Of a stretch of 9,726 nt of DNA, positions 1 through 8,284 are shown in pieces. This stretch comes from Actinomycetales bacterium (GTDB lineage Bacteria > Actinomycetota > Actinomycetes > Actinomycetales > Dermabacteraceae). Location of the stretch: NCBI GenBank assembly GCA_012799425.1, contig JAAZLF010000234.1, positions 1-9,726 of the forward strand. Direction: 5' to 3'. The notes under the pieces were generated by a model, which saw only the letters and a list, made by a program, of their open reading frames with translations, searched no databases and had not been told where the DNA came from. The first letter of the stretch is position 1; every line of letters starts with the position of its first letter. The position numbers were made by a program, and so were the translations under genes.

Positions 1-309
1 CCGCAGCGTCGGACGACCGGTGCACTGCGCGCCGAAGGCGAGCATGCTCGAGCCTGCGGCGACGCCGCCGAGGAAGAGGTAGATCGCGATCGGGCCTCTC
101 CACGGCGGGGCCTTCACCACGGGCCTGCCGTAGTAGGAGTCGAACTCGTCCGCGCGCTCGAACTCGACGTCCTCCACGACGGCGCCCTCGCGGGAGCCGT
201 CCCCCATCCCCACCTCGTGCAGTCCGCGCCGGCGGCGGCCTCCGCCCCGGCGGCGGCGCCTACGACCGTCCTCCCGAGCACGGTCCGCGTCGAAATCGGT
301 GATGCTCAT
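1..309 (-). CDS. nrfD: NrfD-type membrane subunit of formate dehydrogenase (N-terminal 103 residues, cut by window edge)
   Basis: This is the likely quinone-reactive membrane subunit that takes electrons from the Fe-S subunit FdhB. Only the first 103 codons are present; the frame is open to the left edge. The ATG at 309-307 overlaps the fdhB stop codon by four bases (ATGA), which supports the start and translational coupling. Residues 1-50 form a hydrophilic, charged N-terminus with a run of arginines (about residues 15-28). Then come FDSYYGRPVV (56-65) and PPW, followed by the first membrane segment at about 72-92 with the pattern YLFLGGVAAGSS. That FDSYYGRP / YLFLGG-AAGSS pattern is typical of the NrfD/PsrC polysulfide-reductase family next to actinobacterial formate dehydrogenases. 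Most of the expected membrane helices lie outside the window. Family assignment is firm; the exact quinone partner is inferred. Confidence 0.85.
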   Translation of the reverse strand, partial: MSITDFDADRAREDGRRRRRRGGGRRRRGLHEVGMGDGSREGAVVEDVEFERADEFDSYYGRPVVKAPPWRGPIAIYLFLGGVAAGSSMLAFGAQCTGRPTLR

Positions 310-1307
310 CGACGTGACCCCAGGAAGGAGAGGGCGACGGCGGCGACCATGCCCGCGGCGGCGATCCCGGCCCGGGCATAGGTCTGCGGCAGCGACTTGG
401 TGGGGACCTGCGGATCCGGCGGGAGGCCGTAGACCTCGGGCTCGTCCAGCAGCAGGAACACCGACCCGGTGCCGCCCACGCCGTCCTTCGGGTTCGCGCC
501 GTACAGGCGGGCTTCGGTCATGCCTCGCTCGTGCAGGTCCGCGACCCGCCGCCGAGCATCGGCGGTGAGATCGTCGTGATCGCCGAAGGTGATCGACTGG
601 GTGGGGCAGGTGGCGGAGCAGGCGGGCTCCTCACCGTCGACCATGCGGTCGTAGCACAGCGTGCACTTGCTGGCGGTGCCCATCCGGTCGACCTTGTCCT
701 CCCGGTGGGCGAAGGGGGAGATCGTGCCGTCGTCGCGCCGTTCGATGACGCCGAAGGGGCAGGCGCTCACGCAGGTGCCGCAGCCGTTGCAGACGTCTTC
801 CTGGACCACCACGGAACCGAACTCGGAGCGGAAGATCGCACCGGTCGGGCACACATCGAGGCAACCCGCATTGGTGCAGTGCTTGCACACGTCCGAGGAC
901 ATCAGCCAGCGGAACTCGGGCGTGTCCGGCGGGGTGCGGTCGGTGCTCGAGAGATCCCCGGCGGGCAGCGCGCCGCGCGCGCCCGAGGACTTCGGCCCGA
1001 TGCCGGGCATGCCGAGGCTGACGAGCTTGCGACCCGATTCGCGAGCCTCCTCGATCCGCTCCCGGCCCTGTTCCACGAACGCGACATGCCGCCAGGTGTT
1101 GGCGCCGAGCTCACCGGTGTTGTCGTAGCTCGAGCCCAGGATCTCGAGGTTCCCGTCGATGGGGTTGCGGTTCCATTCCTTGCACGCGACCTCGCAGGCC
1201 TTGCAGCCGATGCAGATCGAGGTATCGGTGAAGAAGCCCTTGCGCTCGTGCTCGTGCTCCCACCCGGCGTGCGCGGCGGGTCCCTCAGGTCCTGAGAGCA
1301 GGCTCAT
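306..1307 (-). CDS. fdhB: Formate dehydrogenase iron-sulfur (beta) subunit
   Basis: This 333-residue ferredoxin-like subunit should pass electrons from the FdhA active site to the membrane subunit. Four cysteine sets for [4Fe-4S] clusters are visible: C32/C35/C38/C42, C141/C144/C149/C153, C173/C176/C179/C183 and C215/C218/C230/C234. The last pair of motifs (CTLC, then CSATCP) is typical of DMSO-reductase-family beta subunits. A single hydrophobic segment near the C-terminus (about 312-329), followed by SRR, looks like a membrane anchor, as in E. coli FdnH. Residues 84-130 are a loosely conserved insert rich in Gly, Ser and Pro between the first and second Cys sets. There is no Tat signal. The ATG overlaps the fdhA stop by four bases, with a GGAG ribosome site five bases upstream inside the end of fdhA, so it is clearly coupled to fdhA. 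The order alpha-beta-NrfD makes this a three-gene unit. Confidence 0.93.
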   Translation of the reverse strand: MSLLSGPEGPAAHAGWEHEHERKGFFTDTSICIGCKACEVACKEWNRNPIDGNLEILGSSYDNTGELGANTWRHVAFVEQGRERIEEARESGRKLVSLGMPGIGPKSSGARGALPAGDLSSTDRTPPDTPEFRWLMSSDVCKHCTNAGCLDVCPTGAIFRSEFGSVVVQEDVCNGCGTCVSACPFGVIERRDDGTISPFAHREDKVDRMGTASKCTLCYDRMVDGEEPACSATCPTQSITFGDHDDLTADARRRVADLHERGMTEARLYGANPKDGVGGTGSVFLLLDEPEVYGLPPDPQVPTKSLPQTYARAGIAAAGMVAAVALSFLGSRR

Positions 1308-4300
1308 CGGTTCTCCATTCCCTTCATCGAACGTTCTCCGCTGGGCACGGCGCTGGCCTCCTCGGGCCCTCGCACCGCGACCGGCACGGAGCCGTCCGCG
1401 GGACCGGCGCCCGGGGCGCCTGCGGCACCGTCCACCGCCGCGCCCTCGGCCGGGACCAGGCCCGCACGTCGACGATAGGCCTCCACCAGCTCTCTGCGGG
1501 CCGGGCCGCGCGGGCGGCGTCCCGGCAGGAGCGCGCAGGAGTTGTTCTTGCTGTTCTGGATCTGGGTGTTCGCATCGAGGTTCATGCCGATGAGGTCGTT
1601 CGCGCTGTCACCGCGCACGATCGCCTCGGTGCCCTGCCCCCAGTGGAACGGCAGCCCGATCTGATGGATCACATGCTCCCCCACCTGCAGCGGCACCATC
1701 CGCTCGGTGATCAGGACCTTCGCTTCGATCACGCTGCGCGCGGAGATGATGGTGGCCCAGCCGTAGGGCTCCAGTCCCACCTCCGCGGCGAGTTCCGGCG
1801 ACACCTCGCAGTACATCTCCGGCTGCAGCTCGGAGAGGTAGGGCAGGAACCGGCTCATGCCGCCGGCGGTGTGGTGCTCGGTGATCCGGTAGGTGGTGAA
1901 CACGTACGGGTAGACCTCGCCTCCCGTGCCCATCGCGCCCGGAGAGCTGAGGTTGTCCTCGTCCTGGAACGTGACGCGGGTCGGGTTGGACTGCTGCGTG
2001 TACAGCGGATTGCGCACGGGCGACTCCGGCGCCTCGTAGTGCGTCGGCAACGGGCCGTCGACCATGCCGGTGGGGGCGAACAGCCAGCCGCGACCATCGG
2101 CCTGCATGGTGAACGCGTCCGTTCCCGACAGGGCGGCGGCGCCGCCCTGGGAAGGATCGCCGGGATCATCCGGCCGCGTGGTGAGCGGGAAGTCCGGTGT
2201 GTCATGGCCGGTCCAGCGCCCGGCCTCCTCGTCCCACCACACGAGCTTCTTCCGCTCGCTCCACGGACGGCCCTGGGGGTCGGCCGAAGCACGGTTGTAG
2301 AGGATGCGGCGATTCGCCGGCCAGGCCCATCCCCACTCCGCGGCCATCTCGTCCTGCTCCTGGCCGGGCGTGCGGCGACGCGCCTGATTGATGCCGTCGG
2401 CGTAGACCCCGGTGTAGATCCAGCAGCCGCCGGAGGTGGAGCCGTCGGCCTTCATCTCCGCGAAGGCGGTGAGCGGCCGGCCCGCGCTCTCCCCGCTGAG
2501 GTGGCGGCCGTTGATCTCCGCGAGCACCGCCTCGGCATCCGGCTCGCCGTGCTCATCGACCGGGTAGTCCCAGGTGAGCTCGAGGATCGCGCGATCCCGG
2601 GGATCGGTGGAGTCCTTCAGCTTCTCCCGGACCCGGCAGCCCAGCTCGTAGACGAACTGCAGGTCGCTGCGGGCATCGTCCGGCGGCCGGACCGCCTGAT
2701 CGCGCCACTGCACCATGCGCTGGGTCTGGGTGAAGGAGCCCGCCTTCTCGGTGTGGTTCGCCGCGGGCAGGAAGAACATCTCGGTGGCGATCTGCTCCGT
2801 GGCGAGCTCTCCGGATTCGATCTCCGGGCCGTCGCGCCACCAGGTGGCGGACTCGATCATGTAGAAGTCCCGCACCACCATCCACTCCAGGTTCGCCATG
2901 CCCAGGCGCTGGAGCCGGCCGTTGGCCGAGCCCACCGCCGGGTTCTGGCCGAACAGGAAGAATCCGTCGACACCACCCTCGAGCATCCGCATCGTGGTCT
3001 GGTAAGTGCCGTGCGCACCGGTCAGCTTGGGCAGGTGGTGGTAGCCCCAGTCGTTCTCCTCGGTCGCGTGCTCTCCCCACCATGCCTTGAGCAGGTTGAC
3101 GGTGTAGACGTCCGCGTCCGCCCAGAAGCCCTTCTGCTCCTTCTTGCCGACAGCCCGGGTGTACTCGACGAAGTCGTCCTGCCCCACCTTCGGCATCGGC
3201 AGGTATCCGGGGAGGATGTGGTAGAGCGTGGGGATGTCCGTGGAGCCCTGGATCGTGGCGTGCCCGCGCAGGGCCATGATCCCGCCGCCCGGGCGCCCCA
3301 TGTTTCCCATCAGCAGCTGGAGGATGCCGGAGGTGCGGATCATCTGCGCTCCCCCCTGATGCTGCGTCCAGCCGAGAGCGTAGGCGAACATGGTGGTCCG
3401 CTCCCGCCCCGAGTTCCGCGCGATGGCGGTGGCGAGGTGCTCGAAGTCCTCCGGAGCGATGCCGCAGGTGTCCTGCACCATCTGTGGCGTATAGCGCGCG
3501 TAGTGGCGCTTCAGCAGCTGGAACACGCTGCGCGGATGCTGGAGGGTCTCGTCGCGCTCCGGCAGGCCGCGCGCGATGGAGTCCTCGTCCCCGGCGTAGG
3601 ACCAGAAGCTGTTGTCGTAGGTGCCGCTCTCGGGGTCGTACCCGGAGAACAGCCCGTCGAGGTCCTCGGGATCGGCGTACTGCTCGGAGACGATCGTCGA
3701 GGCGTTGGTGTACGCCCGGACGTACTCCGCGAAGTACAGCTCGTTCTCGAGCACGTGCCGGATCACGCCGCCCAGCAGCACGATGTCGGTGCCGGCGCGG
3801 ATCGGGATGTGCCGATCAGCGTTCGCGGAGGTGCGGGTGAAGCGCGGGTCGATGTGGATCACCTGCGCGCCGCGCTTGCGCGCCTCGGTCACCCACTGGA
3901 AGGCGACAGGATGCGCCTCCGCCATGTTCGAACCCTCGATGACGATGAGGTCAGCGTTGGCGAAGTCCTGCACGGACTGCGTGGCACCGCCACGACCGAA
4001 CGAGGCTCCCAGACCGGGAACCGTGGCGGAGTGTCAAATACGCGCCTGATTCTCCATCTGGATGGCTCCCGCGGCGGTGAAGAACTTCTTGATCAGATAG
4101 TTCTCTTCGTTGTCGATGGTCGCTCCGCCGAGGCTGGCGATCCCCATCGTGCGCTTGAGCGGCCGGCCGTGCTCATCCTCGTCCTCCCAGTGCTTACGGC
4201 GGGAGGCGATGAAGCGCTCGGCGATCATATCCATCGCGACGTCGAGGTCGAGGTCCTCCCACGCGGTGCCGTAGGGGCGGCGGTAGCGGACCGTGGTCTG

Positions 4301-4609
4301 CCGCAGAGGGGAATTCGCGAGCTGCTGGCTGGCCGCGCCCTTGGGGCACAGCCTTCCGCGGGAGACCGGCGAATCCGGGCTCCCCTCGATCTGGATGACT
4401 CGGCCGTCCTTGTGGAACACGCGCTGCCCGCAGCCCACGGCGCAATAGGGGCAGATGCTGTCCGCCACGCCATCCGCGAGCGAGGTGCGCGGGGCCGCGC
4501 TGCGGGTGCGCGCCGACGTCACCGCGGTGCCGCGCCCCGTCGGATCCGCCCCGCGCAGCTGCCGCAGGACCGGCCAGTCGAGGAACGTGATGCGCGCCAT
4601 GCCCGCCAT
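1304..4609 (-). CDS. fdhA: Selenocysteine-containing formate dehydrogenase, catalytic (alpha) subunit
   Basis: It oxidises formate to CO2 at a molybdenum (or tungsten) bis-MGD centre. Read through the in-frame TGA at 4036-4034 the protein has 1101 residues, selenocysteine being residue 192. Visible features are an N-terminal [4Fe-4S] motif C53-x2-C56-x3-C60-x27-C88 followed by K90, the active-site stretch MENQARI-U-HSATVPGLG (His193 directly after Sec), SFGRGG, the cofactor-binding GSNMAEAHP (226-234), the HIDPRFTRTS region, and a C-terminal molybdopterin-dinucleotide-binding domain from about 901 to 1030. A 70-residue Ala/Pro/Arg-rich tail follows (GRRPRGPARRELVEAYRRRAG and on). There is no twin-arginine signal, unlike E. 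coli FdnG, so a cytoplasmic active site is inferred. The start is uncertain: ATG 4609 or ATG 4600 (residue 4), neither with a strong ribosome site. A stop-at-TGA reading would give two fragments, 4034-4609 and about 1304-3973. The gene leads the fdhA-fdhB-nrfD unit. Confidence 0.93.
4004..4022 (-). promoter_or_regulatory. SECIS hairpin for selenocysteine insertion in fdhA mRNA
   Basis: In the mRNA sense, GGUUCCC (4022-4016) pairs with GGGAGCC (4010-4004) in seven pairs, one of them G-U, closing the five-base loop GGUCU (4015-4011). Exactly 11 bases separate UGA from the stem. From what is known of E. coli fdhF, the SECIS there has the same 11-base spacing, a GGUU-type 5' arm and the same GGUCU loop bases, which SelB recognises. 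The loop falls on the Gly-Leu codons seven and eight positions after Sec in both genes. A further 7-bp pairing, CCGCCAC (4029-4023) with GTGGCGG (3993-3987), could extend the structure below the apical hairpin; that part is inference. Confidence 0.88.
4034..4036 (-). other. UGA selenocysteine codon of fdhA (residue 192)
   Basis: The reading frame is continuous on both sides of this single TGA. The flanking residues, NQARI before and HSATVPGLG after, are the conserved surroundings of the catalytic Sec or Cys in formate dehydrogenases (E. coli FdhF and FdnG carry Sec at this position). A SECIS-like hairpin begins 11 bases later. Recoding is therefore much more likely than a nonsense mutation. 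Confidence 0.93.
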
Positions 4610-4681
4610 GCTATCAATGGCGGCAGGTCCTACCTGCTCAGGAGAGGGCTGATCTTCCGGCGACCCGATGATCAGAGACGA
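4610..4681 (-). promoter_or_regulatory. Gap between chorismate mutase and fdhA with two inverted repeats
   Basis: This is the only non-coding space before the fdh genes on their strand. It holds CTGATC (4649-4654) paired with GATCAG (4670-4675) across 15 bases, and a tight palindrome GCAGGT-CCT-ACCTGC (4623-4637) whose near edge is 13 bases from the fdhA ATG. GATCAG is repeated at 4680-4685, overlapping the chorismate mutase stop. The left palindrome sits where a ribosome site would be, and no good Shine-Dalgarno is seen, so it might be an operator or a translational control hairpin. No convincing -35/-10 pair is visible. Whether fdhA has its own promoter here or is read through from clpX is open. 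Confidence 0.45.
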
Positions 4682-5022
4682 TCAGCTCTCCGCCGGGCCT
4701 TCGTCACGGATCCGCTCATGGTGACGGATCACCTCGGTGACGATGAATCGCATGAAGGCCTCTGCGAAGGTGGGGTCGAGGCCGGCCTGGTCCGCCAGAC
4801 CGCGCAGTCGTGCGACCTGCTCGCGTTCGCGGGACGGATCGGCGGGCGGCAGCCCGTGCTCCGCCTTGAGCATGCCCACCCGCTGGGTGTGGGAGAAGCG
4901 TTCGGCGAGCAGGTGCACCAGCGCAGCATCGATGTTGTCGATGCTCCTGCGCTCCTCCAGGAGCAGCTCTCGAGCGCGTGCCACATCGTGGCCCCCGTCG
5001 CCGGCGACCGTGTCGTGACCGT

Positions 5023-5026
<4 letters not shown>
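4682..5026 (-). CDS. Chorismate mutase, AroQ class
   Basis: This 114-residue protein should convert chorismate to prephenate, the branch point to phenylalanine and tyrosine. After a short hydrophilic N-terminus the AroQ helical fold begins near residue 18. Aligning by eye to the E. coli P-protein mutase domain, the likely active-site residues are R26, R43, K54 (VGMLKAE), R66 and E67 (DPSRERE), with the last helix ending VIRHHERI, a pattern common in actinobacterial enzymes of this class. Length fits a stand-alone monofunctional mutase; there is no prephenate dehydratase or dehydrogenase domain and no signal peptide. The ATG overlaps the clpX stop by four bases (ATGA), with AGGAG eight bases upstream inside clpX, so it is probably co-translated with clpX. 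Family assignment is good; why it is coupled to a protease ATPase is unknown. Confidence 0.87.
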
Positions 5027-6363
<1,337 letters not shown>

Positions 6364-6443
6364 GTCCGTGTCCTTTCTTCGGGCCGTCAGCGGTTCTTCC
6401 ACTCATCCGGCGGGTCGCGGCTCGAGGCCCGCGGGTCCTCACC

Positions 6444-6478
6444 ACGGTACCGCGCACGGCCTGCGGACGCGGTGGGCG
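6444..6478 (-). promoter_or_regulatory. clpX: Possible clpX promoter with a weak ClgR-like half-match
   Basis: On the minus strand a TACCGT hexamer (6449-6444) could be a -10 about 81 bases before the clpX ATG. An 11-base CGC-N5-GCG match (6478-6468) lies 18 bases upstream of it. There is no good -35. The CGC-N5-GCG core will occur often by chance in DNA this rich in G and C, so this is only a candidate. A promoter somewhere in 6364-6510 is expected because a terminator separates clpP2 from clpX. Confidence 0.25.
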
Positions 6479-6512
6479 ACGCGCCCCGGGACGCAGAACG
6501 AGCGCATGACAT

Positions 6513-6548
6513 CGGCCCCTGACCACGCTGGTGAGCGCGCAGGGGCCG
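6513..6548. repeat. Inverted repeat, 9-bp arms, between clpP2 and clpX
   Basis: CGGCCCCTG (6513-6521) pairs perfectly with CAGGGGCCG (6540-6548). The 18-base loop contains its own ACCA/TGGT pairing. It lies just past the larger terminator hairpin downstream of clpP2 and may act as a second terminator or RNA-stabilising structure. It has no T-run on either side. Confidence 0.5.
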
Positions 6549-6562
6549 GTGTCCTGCCGGAG

Positions 6563-6600
6563 CGCCGGCCCCGTTCCGCAGCCACGGAACGGGGCCGGCG
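6563..6600 (-). terminator. Terminator hairpin after clpP2
   Basis: A perfect 16-bp stem, CGCCGGCCCCGTTCCG (6563-6578) with its complement (6585-6600), closes a six-base loop and begins five bases after the clpP2 stop codon. There is no U-tract, which is common for strong GC-rich actinobacterial terminators. It separates the clpP1-clpP2 transcript from clpX. Confidence 0.8.
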
Positions 6601-6605
6601 TCAGA

Positions 6606-7313
6606 TCACTGGGAGATCTGGGTGCGCGGCACCTTGCGCGACTCGAGCACCTGGTCGACCAGTCCGTAATCGAGGGCGGCATTCGCGGTGAGGATCTTGT
6701 CGCGCTCGATATCCGCGCTGACCTGCTCCTTCGTGCGGCCCGAGTGGTACGCGAGGGTCTCCTCGAGCCATTCGCGCATGCGCATGATCTCGTTGGCCTG
6801 GATCTCGAGGTCCGAGGCCTGTCCGCCGCCCTGCCCACCCATGGCCGGCTGGTGGATGAGGATGCGTGCATTGGGCAGCGCCAGTCGCTTGCCCGGTGCT
6901 CCCGCCGCCAGGAGCACTGCGGCGGCGGAGGCCGCCTGGCCCAGGCAGACGGTCGTGACGTCGGGCTTGACGTACTGCATCGTGTCGTAGATCGCGGTCA
7001 GCGCGGTGAACGAGCCGCCGGGGCTGTTGATGTAGAGCGTGATGTCGCGGTCGGGGTCCTGGGACTCCAGGACCAGCAGCTGCGCCATCACGTCGTCGGC
7101 CGAGGCGTCGTCCACCTGGACGCCGAGGAAGATGATCCGGTCCTCGAAGAGCTTGGTGTAGGGATCCTGGCGCTTCATGCCGTAGGCGGTGCGCTCCTCG
7201 TACTGAGGAAGGATGTACCGAGAAGTAGGCATGGGAGCCATGGGTGCCATGGGGGCCGTCCGGCCGGCCTGGGCGGTGGGCAGCGCACCGATGGTGCGGG
7301 GATCGAAGGTCAC
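6606..7313 (-). CDS. clpP2: ATP-dependent Clp protease proteolytic subunit ClpP2
   Basis: ClpP2 is one of the two serine-protease rings of the actinobacterial ClpP1P2 complex. The 235-residue product has the catalytic triad S129 ([11 protein letters not shown]), H154 (ILIHQP) and D205 (IERDKIL). The segments [30 protein letters not shown] and [15 protein letters not shown] identify the ClpP2 paralogue rather than ClpP1. A GTG at 7313 is chosen because AAGGAG lies five bases before it; a TTG six codons upstream (7331) has no ribosome site. About the first 30 residues form a propeptide with three APM repeats, so mature protein probably starts near RYILPQ after autoprocessing, as known for mycobacterial ClpP subunits. 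It follows clpP1 by 44 bases in the same operon, and a strong terminator hairpin follows. Confidence 0.96.
   Translation of the reverse strand: MTFDPRTIGALPTAQAGRTAPMAPMAPMPTSRYILPQYEERTAYGMKRQDPYTKLFEDRIIFLGVQVDDASADDVMAQLLVLESQDPDRDITLYINSPGGSFTALTAIYDTMQYVKPDVTTVCLGQAASAAAVLLAAGAPGKRLALPNARILIHQPAMGGQGGGQASDLEIQANEIMRMREWLEETLAYHSGRTKEQVSADIERDKILTANAALDYGLVDQVLESRKVPRTQISQ
7230..7256 (-). repeat. Three tandem 9-base repeats in the clpP2 propeptide
   Basis: Codons 20-28 of clpP2 read Ala-Pro-Met three times, with only the third base of the Ala codon changing (GCC, GCA, GCT; then CCC ATG). This puts three in-frame ATG codons inside the propeptide. None has a ribosome site, so they are not favoured as starts. 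Confidence 0.85.
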
Positions 7314-7357
7314 GGGGTCTCCTTGCGTCAAGGGTGTCGGTGGGTGCCGGGGCGCGG

Positions 7358-7987
7358 TCAGTCGGTGCCGCCGCCGCCGGTGACGTCACGCGCTCCGGTG
7401 ACGATCTTGTCGATGAAGCCGTACTCGAGCGCCTCTTCCGCGGTGAACCACTTGTCACGGTCGGAATCGGCCGTGATCTGCTCGACGCTCTTGTCGGTCT
7501 GCTCAGCGATCAGCTGGGCCAGGGTCCGCTTCATCGACAGGATCAGGTCGGCCTGGATCTTGATGTCGGTGGCGGTGCCCCCGAGCCCACCGAGGGGCTG
7601 ATGCATCAGCACGCGCGTGTGCGGGGTCGCGAACCGCTTGCCCTTGGTGCCGGAGGAGAGCAGGAACTGCCCCATCGACGCCGCCATGCCCATCGCCACC
7701 GTGACCACGTCGGGCTGGATGTACTTCATGGTGTCGTAGATGGCCATGCCGGCGGTGATCGAACCGCCGGGGCTGTTGATGTAGAGGTAAATGTCCTTGT
7801 CCGGATCCTCTGCGGCGAGCAGGAGCATCTTGGCGCAGATCGCGTTCGCGTTCTCGTCGCGCACCTCGGAGCCGAGCCAGACGATGCGCTCACGCAGCAG
7901 GCGCTGGTAGACGTTGTCGTCCAGCCCCATCGGAGTGTCGCCGGCAGCGTTGCGGGGCGGGGAGGTCAGGTCGTGCTGGGCGGTCAC
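7358..7987 (-). CDS. clpP1: ATP-dependent Clp protease proteolytic subunit ClpP1
   Basis: ClpP1 is the first proteolytic subunit of the ClpP1P2 peptidase, which works with ClpX (and ClpC1) in regulated protein turnover. The 209-residue product carries the triad S104 ([12 protein letters not shown]), H129 (VLMHQPLGG) and D178 (DSDRDKWF). The segments [17 protein letters not shown] and [20 protein letters not shown] are characteristic of actinobacterial ClpP1. The GTG start has AAGGAG five bases upstream. The first 20 residues are poorly conserved propeptide; an ATG at codon 20 (TPMGLDD) has no clear ribosome site. The C-terminus ends in a short Gly-rich tail (VTGGGGTD). It is first in the clpP1-clpP2 operon, behind a ClgR-like operator. 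No trigger factor gene, its usual upstream neighbour in many bacteria, is present here. Confidence 0.96.
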   Translation of the reverse strand: MTAQHDLTSPPRNAAGDTPMGLDDNVYQRLLRERIVWLGSEVRDENANAICAKMLLLAAEDPDKDIYLYINSPGGSITAGMAIYDTMKYIQPDVVTVAMGMAASMGQFLLSSGTKGKRFATPHTRVLMHQPLGGLGGTATDIKIQADLILSMKRTLAQLIAEQTDKSVEQITADSDRDKWFTAEEALEYGFIDKIVTGARDVTGGGGTD

Positions 7988-7992
7988 GGTGT

Positions 7993-7998
7993 CTCCTT
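7993..7998 (-). promoter_or_regulatory. clpP1: Ribosome binding site of clpP1
   Basis: AAGGAG lies five bases upstream of the GTG at 7987 and decides the start. An almost identical site, AAGGAG at 7324-7319 with spacer ACCCC, precedes the clpP2 GTG. Confidence 0.9.
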
Positions 7999-8032
7999 GT
8001 GTGCGGAGTTTGTGGAATTCGTCGATGAGACG

Positions 8033-8038
8033 ACTCTA
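8033..8038 (-). promoter_or_regulatory. clpP1: Likely -10 element of the clpP1P2 promoter
   Basis: TAGAGT on the minus strand fits TAnnnT and would give a leader of about 40 bases to the clpP1 GTG. The -35 region is GC-only with no TTGACA-like hexamer, as expected for a promoter needing an activator. The ClgR-like box lies just upstream of where the -35 would be. Confidence 0.55.
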
Positions 8039-8066
8039 GGCGCTGCGCGGGGGCGGGGCGGACACT

Positions 8067-8083
8067 GTTCGCCGCAGGCGCAC
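8067..8083. promoter_or_regulatory. ClgR-type operator upstream of clpP1
   Basis: The sequence GTTCGC-CGCAG-GCGCAC matches the ClgR operator described for actinobacterial clp promoters, GTTCGC-N5-GCG. As a full palindrome (GTTCGC-N5-GCGAAC) it has a single mismatch. It is about 30 bases upstream of the putative -10 and 80-96 bases upstream of the clpP1 start, a position that suits an activator. ClgR is known to activate clpP1P2 in Streptomyces, Corynebacterium and Mycobacterium; the clgR gene is not in the window. Confidence 0.7.
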
Positions 8084-8284
8084 TGCGCCGGGCCCCGGCG
8101 GCCCCGTCCGCACCCTTCGCACGCTTCCGACGACCGCCTGAGAGGGCGCCTGCGAACCGAGCGCGAGGCTGCTCGCTGTGGCCCAGCCCTCGCCGCTTGG
8201 TCAAGTCGTGGCGCGTTCGAGTCACGTCCACAGATACCTGTGTAAAAAACGGGCCAAATCAACGGTCCGGCTCTGTCAAGCACG

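Noticed and set aside
3974..4036. fdhA as a pseudogene or two separate genes split at the TGA
   Set aside because: The frame, the catalytic motif and the SECIS hairpin are all intact, and there is no ribosome site before the GTG at 3973; selenocysteine recoding explains the data better.
6364..6402. A ClpX start 13 codons further upstream (ATG 6402)
   Set aside because: The extra residues do not resemble ClpX N-termini, and the ATG at 6363 has a well-spaced AAAGGA.
6468..6478. A second ClgR site upstream of clpX
   Set aside because: Only the CGC-N5-GCG core matches and its spacing to a -10 differs from the clpP1 site; such cores arise by chance often here, so it is listed only as part of a weak promoter candidate.
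8175..8234. A tRNA-like stretch: GTTCGAGTC resembling a T-loop, flanked by CTGTGG and CCACAG
   Set aside because: The span is only about 60 bases, the T-stem has a mismatch, and there is no room for both a D-arm and an anticodon arm.
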